This document shows, piece after piece, positions 63,223 through 64,000 of a DNA stretch of 64,000 nucleotides. The stretch is from Allobosea psychrotolerans (GTDB lineage Bacteria; Pseudomonadota; Alphaproteobacteria; Rhizobiales; Beijerinckiaceae), in the NCBI RefSeq assembly GCF_002917105.1, contig NZ_PQFZ01000006.1, forward strand, positions 62,001 through 126,000. Direction: 5' to 3'. Under the pieces are notes generated by a model, which was not told where the DNA came from, did not search any database, and saw only the letters and a program-made list of their open reading frames with translations. Made by a program: the position numbers and the translations under genes. Numbering within the stretch: the stretch's first letter is position 1; every line of letters starts with the position of its first letter.

Positions 63223-64000
63223 TCACTTCCGGCTCAGATCGCGGAAATCGATCTGCCGGTGGAACTGGTAGACATAGCCGTCGATCGACGACGCCATCAC
63301 AGCGTCCTGCGCCGGCTGCCAGAGCGGAATCTGCGGCATCAGTTCGAAATGGCGCGTGTTCAGGTCCTTGCCATAGCTTGCGTATTTCGCCTTGTCCGCC
63401 TCGAAGCGGGCGGCCTGCGCCCATTCCGTGATCTTGGCATCGTCGAGCGAGGCATAGTTCCAGCGGATCGGGCCGATATAGAAGTTGCGGTAGAAGTAAT
63501 CCATCGAGGGCAGCCAGGCGACGATGCCCTCGGTGAAGAACGGCACCTTCTTCTCGTTGATCAGCGTCGACATCTGCGCGTCCGGCAGCTTCTGGATATC
63601 GACCTTGATGCCGACCTTGCCGAGCGATTCCTTGAGCAGCGCCGCCATCGGCTCGGCCGTACTGGCCTGGCCGACATTGAAGGAGAAGGTCGTCGAGAAG
63701 CCGTCGGGGAGGCCGGCCGCCGCAAGCTGTTTCTTGGCCTCGGCGAGGTCGGTCTTCAGCGGCTGCGGGATCGGGAAGACCTCGCCGGTCGGAGCCTTGC
63801 CGTCAGGCCAGTTCGCGCCATAGAGCGGCGCCCCGCGTCCGAACAGCGCCGCCTTGAACATGTCGTCATAGGGCAGTGCCGCGGCGATGGCGCGCCGGAC
63901 CTCGATCTTGTCGAAGGGCGGCATCTGGTTGTTGAACGAGACGAAGGTGATCGAATTGTACTGAGGCGTCGAGACGACCTTGAGCTTGCCCTTCTTCTCC
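63223..64000 (-). CDS. Dipeptide-type ABC transporter substrate-binding protein (partial, C-terminal part)
   Basis: The frame continues to the right edge without a start, so only the C-terminal 259 residues are seen. They resemble family-5 peptide receptors: YNSITFVSFNNQMPPFDKIEVRRAIAAALPYD at the left, then GVIPPGMP-like loop residues around APLYGANWPDG, KKQLAAAGLPDGFSTTF and LNTRHFELMPQIPLWQPAQD. Being first in the operon, it should bind a peptide or similar compound in the periplasm. Confidence 0.9.
   Translation of the reverse strand, partial: EKKGKLKVVSTPQYNSITFVSFNNQMPPFDKIEVRRAIAAALPYDDMFKAALFGRGAPLYGANWPDGKAPTGEVFPIPQPLKTDLAEAKKQLAAAGLPDGFSTTFSFNVGQASTAEPMAALLKESLGKVGIKVDIQKLPDAQMSTLINEKKVPFFTEGIVAWLPSMDYFYRNFYIGPIRWNYASLDDAKITEWAQAARFEADKAKYASYGKDLNTRHFELMPQIPLWQPAQDAVMASSIDGYVYQFHRQIDFRDLSRK

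Overview
The window is high-GC, densely coded DNA from an alphaproteobacterium of the order Hyphomicrobiales. A Bosea-like organism is my best guess. It rests on GC-rich codon use, the rplU-rpmA-GNAT block, Bkd and sugar-acid genes, many ABC importers and LysR regulators, and abundant intergenic palindromic repeats. It is an inference, not a database match. There is no phage, transposase, integrase or CRISPR array. The content is metabolic and transport-related.

Layout. 0-6 kb: a sugar-type ABC importer operon on the minus strand (ATPase, Tat-exported binding protein, two permeases, then the start of a 3-hydroxyisobutyrate-dehydrogenase-like gene), divergent from a FadR-type GntR regulator. 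6-17.5 kb: single genes and pairs, including a 2-hydroxyacid dehydrogenase, a two-domain Inh-type inhibitor, DctA, a tiny lipoprotein, DoxX with a divergent HxlR regulator, HppD with a divergent Lrp regulator, a DUF533 protein, an MFS carrier, an EmrE-type SMR pump, a NIPSNAP protein and an aminotransferase. 17.8-28 kb: a probable sugar-acid region (xylonate-type dehydratase, LysR, TctC-type binding protein, zinc alcohol dehydrogenase, isocitrate-lyase/PEP-mutase-like enzyme, a double GNAT, an SDR and DenD). 28-30.3 kb: GNAT, L27, an extended L21 and tRNA-Ser(CGA). 30.3-34.2 kb: a glycosyltransferase, two small unknown proteins and an M29 aminopeptidase.

34.3-40.7 kb: the branched-chain keto-acid dehydrogenase operon (bkdA1, bkdA2, bkdB, lpd) with a divergent Lrp regulator. 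40.9-49 kb: a compact minus-strand operon made of an amino-acid ABC importer, an argininosuccinate-lyase-family enzyme, a threonine-synthase-like PLP enzyme and a DadA/PuuB-type FAD oxidase, divergent from a LysR gene. 49-58.7 kb: a LysR gene facing a PotD/A/B/C-type importer, followed by an opine/D-amino-acid-dehydrogenase-like complex (two FAD oxidase-type proteins, a small 2Fe-2S protein, a large FAD protein with a C-terminal 2Fe-2S domain) and RidA. 58.7-64 kb: a lipoprotein and a dipeptide-type ABC importer with a fused double ATPase.

The two clusters in 40.9-58.7 kb look like complete import-and-degrade units for nitrogen compounds that I cannot identify. They are the best candidates for undescribed catabolic systems. 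The other notable layer is non-coding: at least four families of palindromic repeats sit in intergenic gaps, even inside operons, and two inverted copies of about 128 bp bracket one permease gene. Several short operator-like inverted repeats suggest regulons that join separate loci.
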